Positions 1 to 8,387 of a DNA stretch of 64,000 bases are shown piece after piece. Origin of the DNA: Bacteroidota bacterium (GTDB lineage: Bacteria; Bacteroidota; Ignavibacteria; Ignavibacteriales; Melioribacteraceae); the NCBI GenBank assembly GCA_018818065.1, contig JAHISV010000012.1:186001-250000 (forward strand), given 5' to 3'. The position numbers were made by a program, and so were the translations under genes. Positions within the stretch are counted from its first letter, which is position 1, and every line of letters starts with the position of its first letter. Under the pieces are notes generated by a model. It did not search any database. It was not told the DNA's origin and worked only from the letters and a program-made list of their open reading frames with translations.

Positions 1-1
1 G

Positions 2-2212
2 CTTAAAGGCAGGATGAGTGGCATTGATACAACTAAACAAATCTTAAAAAAGTGCGACGTTCCGATCATATATTTAACCGCATACACAGATAAAGAGACA
101 CTGAATAGGGCAAGAGAAACAGGCCCTTTTGCTTACCTGGTTAAGCCGGTCAGTAAAGAAGATTTGCTGGTTAATATCGAAATGGCTCTATATAATCATC
201 GTGCCAAAAAACAAGATCAAAGCAGAGAAGTTATTACAAGTTCATTACAATATCTTGATGATGCTGTTATAACCACAGATCCCGATGGGATAGTCCGTTA
301 TCTAAATCCGGCAGCTGAATCCTTATTAGGAACTATATATAAACAGGAACTTGGGAGAAATATTGAGACAACCTTATTCTCAAGAATCGACCTTGTAGAT
401 GCTGCCGACTTTATCTATAAGGACAAATTATCAACCCTTCGTAAAAAGTTCGCACATAATGTCATTGTAAAAAGGGGCAATTCAAAACATCAGGATGCAA
501 GATTAAAAATTTCTCCTGTAACGAATGTAAACAAAGAAATTACCGGTATCGTCTATATTTTAGTCCTCCTTGAAAACAAAGAAAATGTAAAATTATTAAA
601 AGAATCCGAAGAACGCTTTCGGGGGGTTTTGGAAAACATCCAGTTATCTGCAATAATGATTGATGAAGAAGGGAAAGTATTCTTTTGTAATGACTATTTT
701 CTTTCTCTTTCAGGTTGGGACTACAATGAAGTGACTGGTTTAAACTGGTTTGACAATTTTCAAACGAACATTCCTGGAACCGTTGGTGAATTACCGGATC
801 GAGGCTCAATGCCATCTAATTTACCTCAAAACAGTTTATCTTATTTGAAGGTGAAAAATGGGGCGAAAAGGTTTGTTAATTGGAATAATATTCCTATTAG
901 AGACAGTAAGGAAAAAATAATTGGTTATACAATGATTGGTGAGGATGTAACTGAAAAAATCAATAACGAAAATAAACTTAAAAATCACCAATCCCACCTC
1001 GAAACCATAGTAAAGGAAAGAACACATGATTTGCAGCAATTGAATAAGCAATTACATAATGAAATTATAAAACACAAGGAAGTGGCAGAGGAGAATAAAT
1101 CCAATATTAATTTTTTAAGCACTTTAATAGAGACAGCTCCGAGCCCAATATTTATAAAGAATACCCAGAAAAAATATATCAACTGCAATAGAGCGTTTGA
1201 AGACGCTTTCGGTCTTAAACGAAAAGACGTTATTGGTAATACTGAAGATTTTTTCCTGCCCGAGGATACATCCAGAAAAGTAAATAATATTGAAGACGAC
1301 TTATTAAATAATGGGGGCGAAAAAGTCTACGACTTTCAGCTGGTAAACCCAATGGGTGAAATTAAAGAGTTTATCATCACCAAGTCTGTATTCCTGAAAG
1401 CAGACGGCGAAATAGGTGGAATTATAGCAATAGCCATGGACGTAACCTCACTTAAAAAACTTGAAAAGGATTTAGAGTCTGCCCTAAAAAAGGAAAAAGA
1501 ACTTAACGAGTTAAAATCAAGATTTATTTCAACTACATCCCATGAGTTTAGAACTCCTTTAACATCCATTATTACTTCTGCCGATCTGCTGGAAATGTTC
1601 GGACAAAAATGGGACGGTGAGAAATTTAAGCTTCATCTCAATAGAATTCAAAATGCCGTGAACAAAATGAGCGATCTGCTGGAGGACGTGCTTCTTGTAA
1701 ACAGAGCCGAATCGGATTCAATTAAGTTCAGCCCACAATTGGGGAATTTCCGGCTTTTCCTCTCAGAGCTTATGGAAGAAGTTATTACCAACGACTCTTC
1801 CAATCATCTTATTATTCTGGAATATCTTACTGAGCAAAATGAGTTTTATTTTGATACAAAATTACTCAGACAAATTATTATGAATCTCGCTTCTAATGCA
1901 GTAAAGTATTCGCCGAAAAACAGTGAAGTGAAAGTAATTGTACAAGAGGAGAATGAAAATATATTGCTCCATGTGATAGACTCCGGAATTGGAATTCCAG
2001 CAAAAGATCAACCACACCTTTTTGAGCCCTTCCATCGTGCCGAAAACATCGGGAATGTATCGGGAACGGGTTTAGGACTATCTATTGTTATGAAGGCAGT
2101 GGAATTACACAAGGGAGTTATTACTTTTGCTAGTGAATTAGGCAAGGGTTCAGAGTTTATTGTCAAACTACCTATTTTGAAGGAGTTAGATGTCCAGAAT
2201 ACTATTAATTGA
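2..2212 (+). CDS. Hybrid sensor histidine kinase, REC-PAS-PAS-PAS-HisKA-HATPase (5' end missing)
   Basis: The frame is open to the left edge, so the N-terminus lies outside the window. Numbering from the first in-window ATG (14), residues 1-60 are the second half of a receiver domain, with the LTAY threonine and VKP lysine visible. Three PAS-like segments follow, near 75-190, 197-320 and 365-490. The DHp helix has TSHEFRTPL with phospho-acceptor His near 510. The ATPase domain has the N-box NLASNAVKYSP, the G1 box DSGIGIP and the G2 box GTGLGLSIV. No membrane segment is visible, so it looks cytoplasmic. A receiver at the N-terminus suggests it is itself controlled by another kinase. It overlaps the next gene by 23 bases, so the two are probably translationally coupled and act as a pair. 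The ligand of the PAS domains cannot be read from sequence. Confidence 0.93.
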   Translation, partial: LKGRMSGIDTTKQILKKCDVPIIYLTAYTDKETLNRARETGPFAYLVKPVSKEDLLVNIEMALYNHRAKKQDQSREVITSSLQYLDDAVITTDPDGIVRYLNPAAESLLGTIYKQELGRNIETTLFSRIDLVDAADFIYKDKLSTLRKKFAHNVIVKRGNSKHQDARLKISPVTNVNKEITGIVYILVLLENKENVKLLKESEERFRGVLENIQLSAIMIDEEGKVFFCNDYFLSLSGWDYNEVTGLNWFDNFQTNIPGTVGELPDRGSMPSNLPQNSLSYLKVKNGAKRFVNWNNIPIRDSKEKIIGYTMIGEDVTEKINNENKLKNHQSHLETIVKERTHDLQQLNKQLHNEIIKHKEVAEENKSNINFLSTLIETAPSPIFIKNTQKKYINCNRAFEDAFGLKRKDVIGNTEDFFLPEDTSRKVNNIEDDLLNNGGEKVYDFQLVNPMGEIKEFIITKSVFLKADGEIGGIIAIAMDVTSLKKLEKDLESALKKEKELNELKSRFISTTSHEFRTPLTSIITSADLLEMFGQKWDGEKFKLHLNRIQNAVNKMSDLLEDVLLVNRAESDSIKFSPQLGNFRLFLSELMEEVITNDSSNHLIILEYLTEQNEFYFDTKLLRQIIMNLASNAVKYSPKNSEVKVIVQEENENILLHVIDSGIGIPAKDQPHLFEPFHRAENIGNVSGTGLGLSIVMKAVELHKGVITFASELGKGSEFIVKLPILKELDVQNTIN

Positions 2213-2948
2213 AGATGACGATGAAATTCGTACGAATGTTGAAGAAATACTTGAATCCCATGGGTACGATGTTTTTACAGCACCAAATGGGAAGGAAGGC
2301 ATTAAACTGGCAAATGAATTACAACCAAATTTAATATTGTGCGATATTATGATGCCATTAGTTAATGGTTATGAAGTTCTCAAATCTGTTTCAAGTAATG
2401 ATGAAACAAAGCACATTCCTTTTATTTTTCTTACAGCAAAAGTAGAACTCTCTGACATACGGACTGGGATGAATCTTGGAGCAGATGATTATATAGTTAA
2501 ACCTTTCCGTGCCAAAGAATTGCTACACGCGGTCAGTACCCGTTTGGATAGGATCAAAACTTTTAAAGAAGATACTTTTCAGAGCCGCTCTAAAACACCA
2601 GCCTCGTCCAAGCCTGTAGATCGGGTTATGCTAACAGTTAACAATAAGCCACTTCTTATTAAATTTGAAGATATCAAATACATTGTTGCTGACGGAGAAT
2701 ACACTGCAGTATATATGAAAGACGGTTCGATGAATTTTGTTCGTAAATTACTTAAGAATTGGAATGACGCACTGCCTGAGAATGTTTTTTTGCGTGTTCA
2801 CAGAGCCACCATTATTAACCTGGAGTACGTAATAAAAGTTGAAAAGTGGTTTAATAGATCTTTCATTATTTACCTTAAAGGTTTAGAAGAACCTATACAG
2901 GTGAGCCAAAGATTTGCAAAAAAAATAAAGGATACTCTTTCTATATAA
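2190..2948 (+). CDS. Response regulator, REC-LytTR DNA-binding
   Basis: This is a transcription regulator of the LytR/AlgR (LytTR) type. Residues 1-120 form a receiver: acidic pocket EDDDE near 8-12, phospho-Asp in LILCDIMMP near 53, LTA Thr, and VKP Lys. Residues from about 150 form a LytTR domain, with IKYIVADGEYTAVYM, FLRVHRATIINL and a final QVSQRFAKKIK. An AAGGAG ribosome binding site lies 4 bases before the ATG, inside the end of the kinase gene. The pairing of a PAS-rich kinase with a LytTR regulator by overlap implies a dedicated two-component system. LytTR proteins usually bind direct repeats upstream of targets; no target was identified here. Confidence 0.93.
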   Translation: MSRILLIEDDDEIRTNVEEILESHGYDVFTAPNGKEGIKLANELQPNLILCDIMMPLVNGYEVLKSVSSNDETKHIPFIFLTAKVELSDIRTGMNLGADDYIVKPFRAKELLHAVSTRLDRIKTFKEDTFQSRSKTPASSKPVDRVMLTVNNKPLLIKFEDIKYIVADGEYTAVYMKDGSMNFVRKLLKNWNDALPENVFLRVHRATIINLEYVIKVEKWFNRSFIIYLKGLEEPIQVSQRFAKKIKDTLSI

Positions 2949-3126
2949 ATGTCATTGTCCTTATTACTCGCTTATTGATTCATTTACCCGAACATTTCAA
3001 TTCCATTCGTTAATTGTCTATAATTTCGAATCTTACCTAAGAAGAAATTTACCGTTACTATAATTGCTGAGAAGCATTAATATAAATTTCCTCCTTTTGG
3101 AGAGATGACAAATACTAATTGCTTAA

Positions 3127-3150
3127 CCCCTCCTGTTAATAAGGGAGGGG
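3127..3150 (+). terminator. Hairpin, possible terminator of the REC-LytTR operon
   Basis: CCCCTCC at 3127-3133 pairs with GGAGGGG at 3144-3150 across a 10-base loop. A T-rich run (TCGAATTTTAT) follows. It is about 180 bases after the stop of the response regulator gene, which is far for a terminator, so it may instead be a dispersed intergenic hairpin. Confidence 0.45.
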
Positions 3151-3208
3151 TCGAATTTTATAATGCCCTATAGCTCCCAAATATATATAAGCAAACTGAT
3201 GTAATCAG

Positions 3209-3243
3209 CTCAAAGAGGGTTCCCACCCTTCACCCTCTTTGAG
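3209..3243. repeat. Perfect 12-bp inverted repeat
   Basis: CTCAAAGAGGGT (3209-3220) is exactly complementary to ACCCTCTTTGAG (3232-3243), with an 11-base loop. There is no long T run right after it on the plus strand. It could be a terminator without a U-tract, a protein binding site or an intergenic repeat copy. Confidence 0.55.
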
Positions 3244-3379
3244 TTTGCCCCCAATAACAATAATTTGTTTTGTCGAACACTTACTTATCTAAACTTACAC
3301 TAGATAACACCTGCATTGATTATCCAACTATCATTCTTTACTTTTACCCATAACATAAGTGAGGAAACTGCTGGGCGAA

Positions 3380-3871
3380 ATGATTACTATTGAAAACTAT
3401 GACCGTATAACTTCATCTGCTTCTGATATCTGGAATATGTTTCTCAGACTTAATGAATGTTACTTCGATCTTTCGAAAAATCACATTAGTTATAAGTGTA
3501 TTGGTGGGTCTCCTAATTCGCTGGGCTCTATTTATAAAGTACGTGAATATTTTAGAGGAAGACAGATTAGCATCAGATACAGATTGATAGAGATTGTTGA
3601 AAGAAATAAAATTGTTCTGCTTTCCGAATTTCCACATGTATTATTAGGCATGAAAATTACATACACCCTAAAGGAGGAAGAGAATAGCACAATACTTAAT
3701 GAGAAAATTGAATTTGGTTTCAGCAATCCCATTGCCGCTCTTATTATTAATCCGATAATTAGATTAATCATTTCGCCATACGTCCAAAACATTAAATCTG
3801 ACCAACGAGAAAGATTTACAGGGATTAAAAAAATGTTTTTAAAAAATGAGCCCGAGTTAGTCGAAAAATAA
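3380..3871 (+). CDS. SRPBCC (START/polyketide cyclase-like) family protein
   Basis: About 163 residues, all in one compact domain. The pattern is typical of the SRPBCC ligand-binding fold: an N-terminal strand and helix (ITSSASDIWNMFLRLNE), a run of antiparallel strands in the middle (SISIY-type alternation, YFRGRQISIRYRLIEI), then a long C-terminal helix ending in RERFTGIKKMF. The frame could open at a GTG at 3359, but the ATG at 3380 gives a normal start for the fold. No catalytic residues can be named. It stands alone between two intergenic gaps. Function is unknown; binding of a small hydrophobic ligand is the family expectation. Confidence 0.6.
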   Translation: MITIENYDRITSSASDIWNMFLRLNECYFDLSKNHISYKCIGGSPNSLGSIYKVREYFRGRQISIRYRLIEIVERNKIVLLSEFPHVLLGMKITYTLKEEENSTILNEKIEFGFSNPIAALIINPIIRLIISPYVQNIKSDQRERFTGIKKMFLKNEPELVEK

Positions 3872-4248
3872 TAAATTCATTAATCGTGACACTTCAAACA
3901 CCAATATTAGTAAGTTGAGTTAATGATTATCTTGCTTGAAATATTGCTTGCCTCGCAACAATATGTTATTTAGAGTCCATTGCAAAGTACTCTGTTTGTA
4001 ACTTCAGGACGATAGTACAAGCACAATCTTATTCAACCAGCAGTAAAGCTTTGCAATCAACATTATCACGAAACCGGGAACAAAGGCAAAATTCTGAACT
4101 CGAATAATCCCCGTAATTGGTATATAAAATATTCCAATTCGAATGATATAGAATTCTGTTTCCTGCAACAGCATCTGCTCGAATTCTTTTCCTTTTATTA
4201 CTATTATTAGTACATTATTGAAGGTTCTTCAACAGTTTTTGGCTTGGG
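3872..4248. other. Intergenic region upstream of the chemosensory operon
   Basis: No gene is seen in these 377 bases. The region must carry the promoter of the chemosensory operon that begins at 4249. At 4116-4138 there is an imperfect palindrome: ATTGGTATAT and ATATTCCAAT with a 3-base centre and one mismatched position. It could be an operator, but there is no second copy in the window to support that. Confidence 0.5.
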
Positions 4249-4716
4249 ATGGAAGGAAAAATCGACAGTACATATTTTGGTTTTTCAGTGGGCATAATTG
4301 ATGTCGCACTGCCAGTTCATAATATTCTTAAGGTAGTCCCTCTTCCACAACTTAAGTATTTGCCAAACCTGCCTGATTGCGTAATTGGTCTGCTAAACTA
4401 CCATGGAGAAGTGTTCCCAATATTTGATCTAAGAATTAAATTCAAACTTACTGAAAGAAAAATTAGTATCACACAAAACATATTACTTGGAGAAGTTGAC
4501 GACTTCAAATTCGGGATACTCACAACTAAGATAATTGGCAACATAGAAAAGAACGAACAACATTTGATTACTGATAAAAGAATTAAAACCGATTCAAGTG
4601 AAATAGGTAACTTTATTAATCACAAAGATGATTTCGTATATGTATGCGACCCGTTGAAATTTCTTTTACCTGAGGAAAAAGAAAATTTGAGCAGCATTTT
4701 AAAAAAGGATGACTAA
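4249..4716 (+). CDS. cheW: CheW-like coupling protein (WspB position)
   Basis: A 155-residue single CheW domain. The protein couples chemoreceptors to the CheA kinase. The family pattern is clear: the N-terminal strand YFGFSVGIIDVALPV, then LPNLPDCVIGLLNYHGEV and FPIFDLRIKF, and a second half with LGEVDDFKFGILTTKI. It is the first gene of a tightly packed operon, with only 3 bases to the methyltransferase gene. The second CheW of the operon is more divergent at its N-terminus. In the Wsp system two CheW proteins, WspB and WspD, serve one receptor, and this gene matches WspB by position next to the CheR-TPR gene. Confidence 0.9.
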   Translation: MEGKIDSTYFGFSVGIIDVALPVHNILKVVPLPQLKYLPNLPDCVIGLLNYHGEVFPIFDLRIKFKLTERKISITQNILLGEVDDFKFGILTTKIIGNIEKNEQHLITDKRIKTDSSEIGNFINHKDDFVYVCDPLKFLLPEEKENLSSILKKDD

Positions 4717-4719
4717 AAT

Positions 4720-6198
4720 ATGGAGTCTTCTTTGGATGATACTAAAGTCAGGGAAATTGCTGATCACTTGCAAACGTTTTATGGATTATCCTTTTTAGGC
4801 CCTCGTTTCTTTGATCTCAGTAATGCTATTGAACAAACAGCCATAAAGTTGAAAGTCAAATCCCATCTACTAACAGAGAATCTGCTCAATAATACTTTAA
4901 CAAAAGAAGAATTCAACATCCTGCTTGACAATCTTCAAATCAATGAAACTTATTTTTTCAGAGAAGAGAAAATACTTGATCTACTTTCCCATATTGTAGC
5001 TGCGTCAGAAAAAAAAACAAGTTACAACATTTGGAGTGTTGGTTGCTCGACGGGCGAAGAACCATACTCCATACTAATGCATTTAAATGAATCCCCCTCT
5101 AATAAGATTAGCCACGAAATTAATCTACTGGCGACTGACATTAATCTGCATTCAATCGAAAAAGCGCTCGATGGGAAATATACTTCCTGGTCATTCAGGA
5201 ATACAACCTCAAAAAGACAGGAAAAATATTTCACAAAAGAAAACGGTTCTTTTCGGATAAAACAAGATCTGCTTAAACAGGTTAAGTTCAGGATCCATAA
5301 CCTGCAACGAGACTTGTACCCTGAACTGACTAATGGAACTGCCATGCAGGATACAATTCTCTGCCGTAATGTTCTCATCTATTTTAATAAAGAATCCAGG
5401 GATCGAATAATCAGTAAGCTATGTAACTGCCTGGTGCCGGGCGGCTTACTGTTACTTGGCTTAACTGAATCGAGTTTTGTTAAAAACGATATGCTGGATC
5501 GGATCATAGAAAAAGACATCGTCTATTTTAGAAAAAGAAAGAGACCCATCCATAAGTCTGAAAGTTGTTTAATCAGGGACACTGAAACCATTACTCCTCT
5601 GATTAGTAAATCTATAATTACATCTGAGAAAACTGAACAAGAAAAAACTGAGGGAACAACAGACAATAGATGGCAAAAATATTATGATCAGGGAAATTAC
5701 CAGTTATGTGCTGATGAGATTCTGAAAGAGAATCGTGCAACAGTTACAAAATTCAACCTTGGGGTTCCTGATGATAAAATCAAATTCGAATTACTGATCA
5801 ACTCATTAGTTAACCTTGGCAAAATAAATCAGTCCATTGAATATTGCATGCTGATCCAAGAAACCAACAGAGAAAACCCCTATTTTTATTTATTATTAGC
5901 TAACTTATTTGTACATTCTGGTGATAATGAGTCAGCAATTGACAATTTAACAAAAGCAATTTACCTGGATCAGGATTATATTTCGGCTCATCTATTGTTA
6001 GGACGAATTTATTTCCACCAGGGCGAAAAAGAACTTAGCAACAAACATTACAGTATAGCTCTTGATGTATCCCACAAGTTTGATGATAATGAAATAATAG
6101 ATAATAGTAATGGCTTCTCAGCAAAAATTATTAGAGAAACAATTTTAAGATATCTCGAAGTTAATAGAACACATGGGAGAGATAAAATTAATTCATGA
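4720..6198 (+). CDS. cheR: Chemoreceptor methyltransferase CheR with C-terminal TPR repeats (WspC-like)
   Basis: This protein methylates glutamates of the chemoreceptor with S-adenosylmethionine. Residues 1-75 form the helical CheR N-domain. Residues 80-275 form the methyltransferase domain: INETYFFRE, the SAM-binding loop WSVGCSTGEEPYSI, the acidic LATDIN strand, CRNVLIYF and LVPGGLLLLGLTES. The enzyme is about 490 residues, far longer than a plain CheR (about 280). The extra C-terminal part, from about 340, holds tetratricopeptide repeats (YFYLLLANLFVHSGD, AHLLLGRIYFHQGE). CheR with TPRs is the WspC/FrzF arrangement and not that of the classic flagellar CheR. The stop overlaps the start of the next cheW (ATGA). 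Confidence 0.93.
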   Translation: MESSLDDTKVREIADHLQTFYGLSFLGPRFFDLSNAIEQTAIKLKVKSHLLTENLLNNTLTKEEFNILLDNLQINETYFFREEKILDLLSHIVAASEKKTSYNIWSVGCSTGEEPYSILMHLNESPSNKISHEINLLATDINLHSIEKALDGKYTSWSFRNTTSKRQEKYFTKENGSFRIKQDLLKQVKFRIHNLQRDLYPELTNGTAMQDTILCRNVLIYFNKESRDRIISKLCNCLVPGGLLLLGLTESSFVKNDMLDRIIEKDIVYFRKRKRPIHKSESCLIRDTETITPLISKSIITSEKTEQEKTEGTTDNRWQKYYDQGNYQLCADEILKENRATVTKFNLGVPDDKIKFELLINSLVNLGKINQSIEYCMLIQETNRENPYFYLLLANLFVHSGDNESAIDNLTKAIYLDQDYISAHLLLGRIYFHQGEKELSNKHYSIALDVSHKFDDNEIIDNSNGFSAKIIRETILRYLEVNRTHGRDKINS

Positions 6199-6731
6199 AT
6201 GAATTCCAATTAGAAAACTTCACTGAAAAAGAGCAGGAAATTCTTAAAAAAAGAGCCCGTATTCTTTCTATGAAAGCGGAAGAAGAAGGTAAAAAATTGT
6301 CAGAGTATTTAATTTGTTCTGTCTCTAATGAATATTATGGCTTTTGCACAAAATTTATTCAGGAAGTCTTTCTAATCAACCAGTTTACAAAGCTGCCTGA
6401 TTGCCCTCCCTGGCTAAAAGGAATCATTAACCTTCGTGGAGAAATAATATCAGTAATTGATATTAGAGAGGTTTTTGACCTCCCCAAAAGTAATGGGAAC
6501 CAGAACAGCTTGACTTTAATACTTCATCAACACGACATTAAATTTGGCATTCTGATTGATGGAATCGATGATATTATTGAAGTAGATGAAAACGATATTG
6601 TTAAAGAATTTGCCACTTTTGACGATATCAGAAAAGAATACCTTATGGGTATAACTAATGACAGCTATTGCCTGCTGAATGCTGAAAAATTGTTAAACGA
6701 TCCTAGACTTATTATCAATAATGAATTTTAG
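6195..6731 (+). CDS. cheW: Second CheW-like coupling protein (WspD position)
   Basis: 178 residues. The first 40 are a charged helix (KEQEILKKRARILSMKAEEE) that precedes the CheW domain. The domain starts at YLICSVSNEYYGFCTKF and contains LPDCPPWLKGIINLRGEI, ISVIDIREVF and FGILIDGIDDIIEV. The N-terminal helical extension is the WspD style and differs from the gene at 4249. The start overlaps the cheR stop by 4 bases, which indicates translational coupling. A role in linking the receptor to the CheA-REC kinase downstream is expected. Confidence 0.9.
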   Translation: MNEFQLENFTEKEQEILKKRARILSMKAEEEGKKLSEYLICSVSNEYYGFCTKFIQEVFLINQFTKLPDCPPWLKGIINLRGEIISVIDIREVFDLPKSNGNQNSLTLILHQHDIKFGILIDGIDDIIEVDENDIVKEFATFDDIRKEYLMGITNDSYCLLNAEKLLNDPRLIINNEF

Positions 6732-6746
6732 TTAAAACGGAGATAA

Positions 6747-8384
6747 ATGATGATGTGGTTCACAAATCTTACAATTAAGAATAAAATCACAATGGTATTT
6801 TTCTTGATAACATTCTGTCTTCTTGCCATTGTATATCTTGCTTTTAATGAATTTCAGAATATTCAAAAAAACCAGAGAACTATCTCGGAAAAAAATTACA
6901 AAGCAGTATTGGAACTTACTTCCTTAAACCAGGATATTAACAAACTTAGAATACAAATATTTACTGCTCTTATTTCCAGAGAAAATACTCGTAACAGAGT
7001 GATAATTTCTGATATTCGTGAAAAAGTTGGTGAATTTAAAAATAAGGCAGTCAAAATAGGTCTTCTACTTGCAGGAAATGAAAAATATACTCAGGATATA
7101 AATGAGCTTAAGACAGCCATCGATTATTATGAGAATAATGAAATAGAGGGCTTACGGCTAATTGAAGAGGGTCAAATTGAAGACGCTATTAACCAGATTA
7201 ACTCAAAGAGTAAGGACTGGCTTACATATGTGCAGAGCCTTTCTGACAAAATTACTATTGACACCCAAACAGAAGTTGATTTACTTCTTAACGACAACTA
7301 CAATAAATTATCCGATCTTATTTTAACATTTTTCATATTTATTTCTGTTTTTATAGTTTTAACCTTCTTTACCGGTTGGCAGACAAACAAATCTATTGGC
7401 AAACCGATGAAGGAATTAGCGGAAATTGCCGGTAAAATTTCTGCAGGTGACTTGACTATTGAATTAGAAGAAACGAAACGAAAAGATGAAATTGGGATAC
7501 TCTCCAATGCTTTTGTAGATATGATTGCGTCCCTGAATAATTTGACAAAGGAATTGACAACTTCCAGTGCGGCTATTTCAGAATCTGCAACAATAATTAT
7601 GAAAAATACTACTAACCTGGCGTCCAGCGCCTCGGAAACCGCTACTGCAATAAGTGAAACAACTGTTACAGTTTCACAAGCAAGAGAAGCTACTAATCTC
7701 TCGAACCAAAAGACCAGAGAAGTTTCGGAAAGGTCTCAGCTCTCTGCTGTCATCTCTGAAAAAGGAAGAAAAGCAACTCAGGAAACAATTCATGGAATCC
7801 AAAATATCGGTAATGACATGAACTCAATTGCTACTGCCATTGTAAAGTTAAGCGAAAAGAGTAAGGCGATTGGCGAAATAATTTCGACAGTAAATGATAT
7901 TGCGGAACAATCTAACCTTCTTGCAGTTAACGCTGCTATTGAAGCTGCAAGAGCCGGCGAGCATGGGAAAGGATTTGTTGTTGTGGCTCAGGAAATAAAA
8001 ACATTATCAGAACAATCAAAGAGTGCTACATCTCAAATAAAAAGCATATTGAATGAAATTCAGGACTCAATTAATACATCCGTTTTATCAACAGAGCAAG
8101 GTAGCAAGACTGTTAATTCCGGTATTCTTCTGGCCGAATTATCCGGCAAATCTATTGATGAATTGGCTGGCAGCATCAACCTTGCCACCGAGGCCGCTAT
8201 TCAGATTGCTGCCTCAAGCCAACAACAAGGTATTGGAATGGATCAGATTGCAACCGCCATGGATAATATTAAAACGGCAAGTAATCAAAATGCTGTAGCT
8301 ACAAAACAATTGGAAAACTCGGCAAGATCCCTACAGGATATCAGCAATAAGCTGCAGGACATGCTAGAACATTTTAAGGTATAA
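6747..8384 (+). CDS. Methyl-accepting chemotaxis protein (WspA position)
   Basis: A 545-residue transmembrane receptor. One membrane segment lies near residues 14-32, a periplasmic helical sensor domain (4HB_MCP-like) near 33-185, and a second membrane segment near 188-212 ([14 protein letters not shown]). HAMP follows near 213-265 ([16 protein letters not shown]). The long cytoplasmic signalling coiled coil has the conserved hairpin tip [20 protein letters not shown] near 388 and ends in a C-terminal helix without a pentapeptide tether. Three ATG codons stand in a row at the start (6747, 6750, 6753), after ACGGAGA. The receptor sits between its coupling protein and CheA, so it is most likely the dedicated input of this operon. 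Confidence 0.94.
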   Translation: MMMWFTNLTIKNKITMVFFLITFCLLAIVYLAFNEFQNIQKNQRTISEKNYKAVLELTSLNQDINKLRIQIFTALISRENTRNRVIISDIREKVGEFKNKAVKIGLLLAGNEKYTQDINELKTAIDYYENNEIEGLRLIEEGQIEDAINQINSKSKDWLTYVQSLSDKITIDTQTEVDLLLNDNYNKLSDLILTFFIFISVFIVLTFFTGWQTNKSIGKPMKELAEIAGKISAGDLTIELEETKRKDEIGILSNAFVDMIASLNNLTKELTTSSAAISESATIIMKNTTNLASSASETATAISETTVTVSQAREATNLSNQKTREVSERSQLSAVISEKGRKATQETIHGIQNIGNDMNSIATAIVKLSEKSKAIGEIISTVNDIAEQSNLLAVNAAIEAARAGEHGKGFVVVAQEIKTLSEQSKSATSQIKSILNEIQDSINTSVLSTEQGSKTVNSGILLAELSGKSIDELAGSINLATEAAIQIAASSQQQGIGMDQIATAMDNIKTASNQNAVATKQLENSARSLQDISNKLQDMLEHFKV

Positions 8385-8387
8385 CTG

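Larger units (their letters stand above)
2949..3358. other. Intergenic region with two hairpins, no gene seen
   Basis: No frame with plausible protein content was found in these 410 bases. The stretch contains two GC-rich inverted repeats (3127-3150 and 3209-3243, listed separately) in otherwise AT-rich sequence. It separates the two-component pair from the SRPBCC gene. The promoter of the downstream gene must lie in its last part, but I cannot place it with confidence. Confidence 0.6.

Noticed and set aside
4116..4138. ATTGGTATAT palindrome considered as an operator of the chemosensory operon
   Set aside because: Only one copy and one mismatch in AT-rich sequence; kept only as a remark in the intergenic entry.
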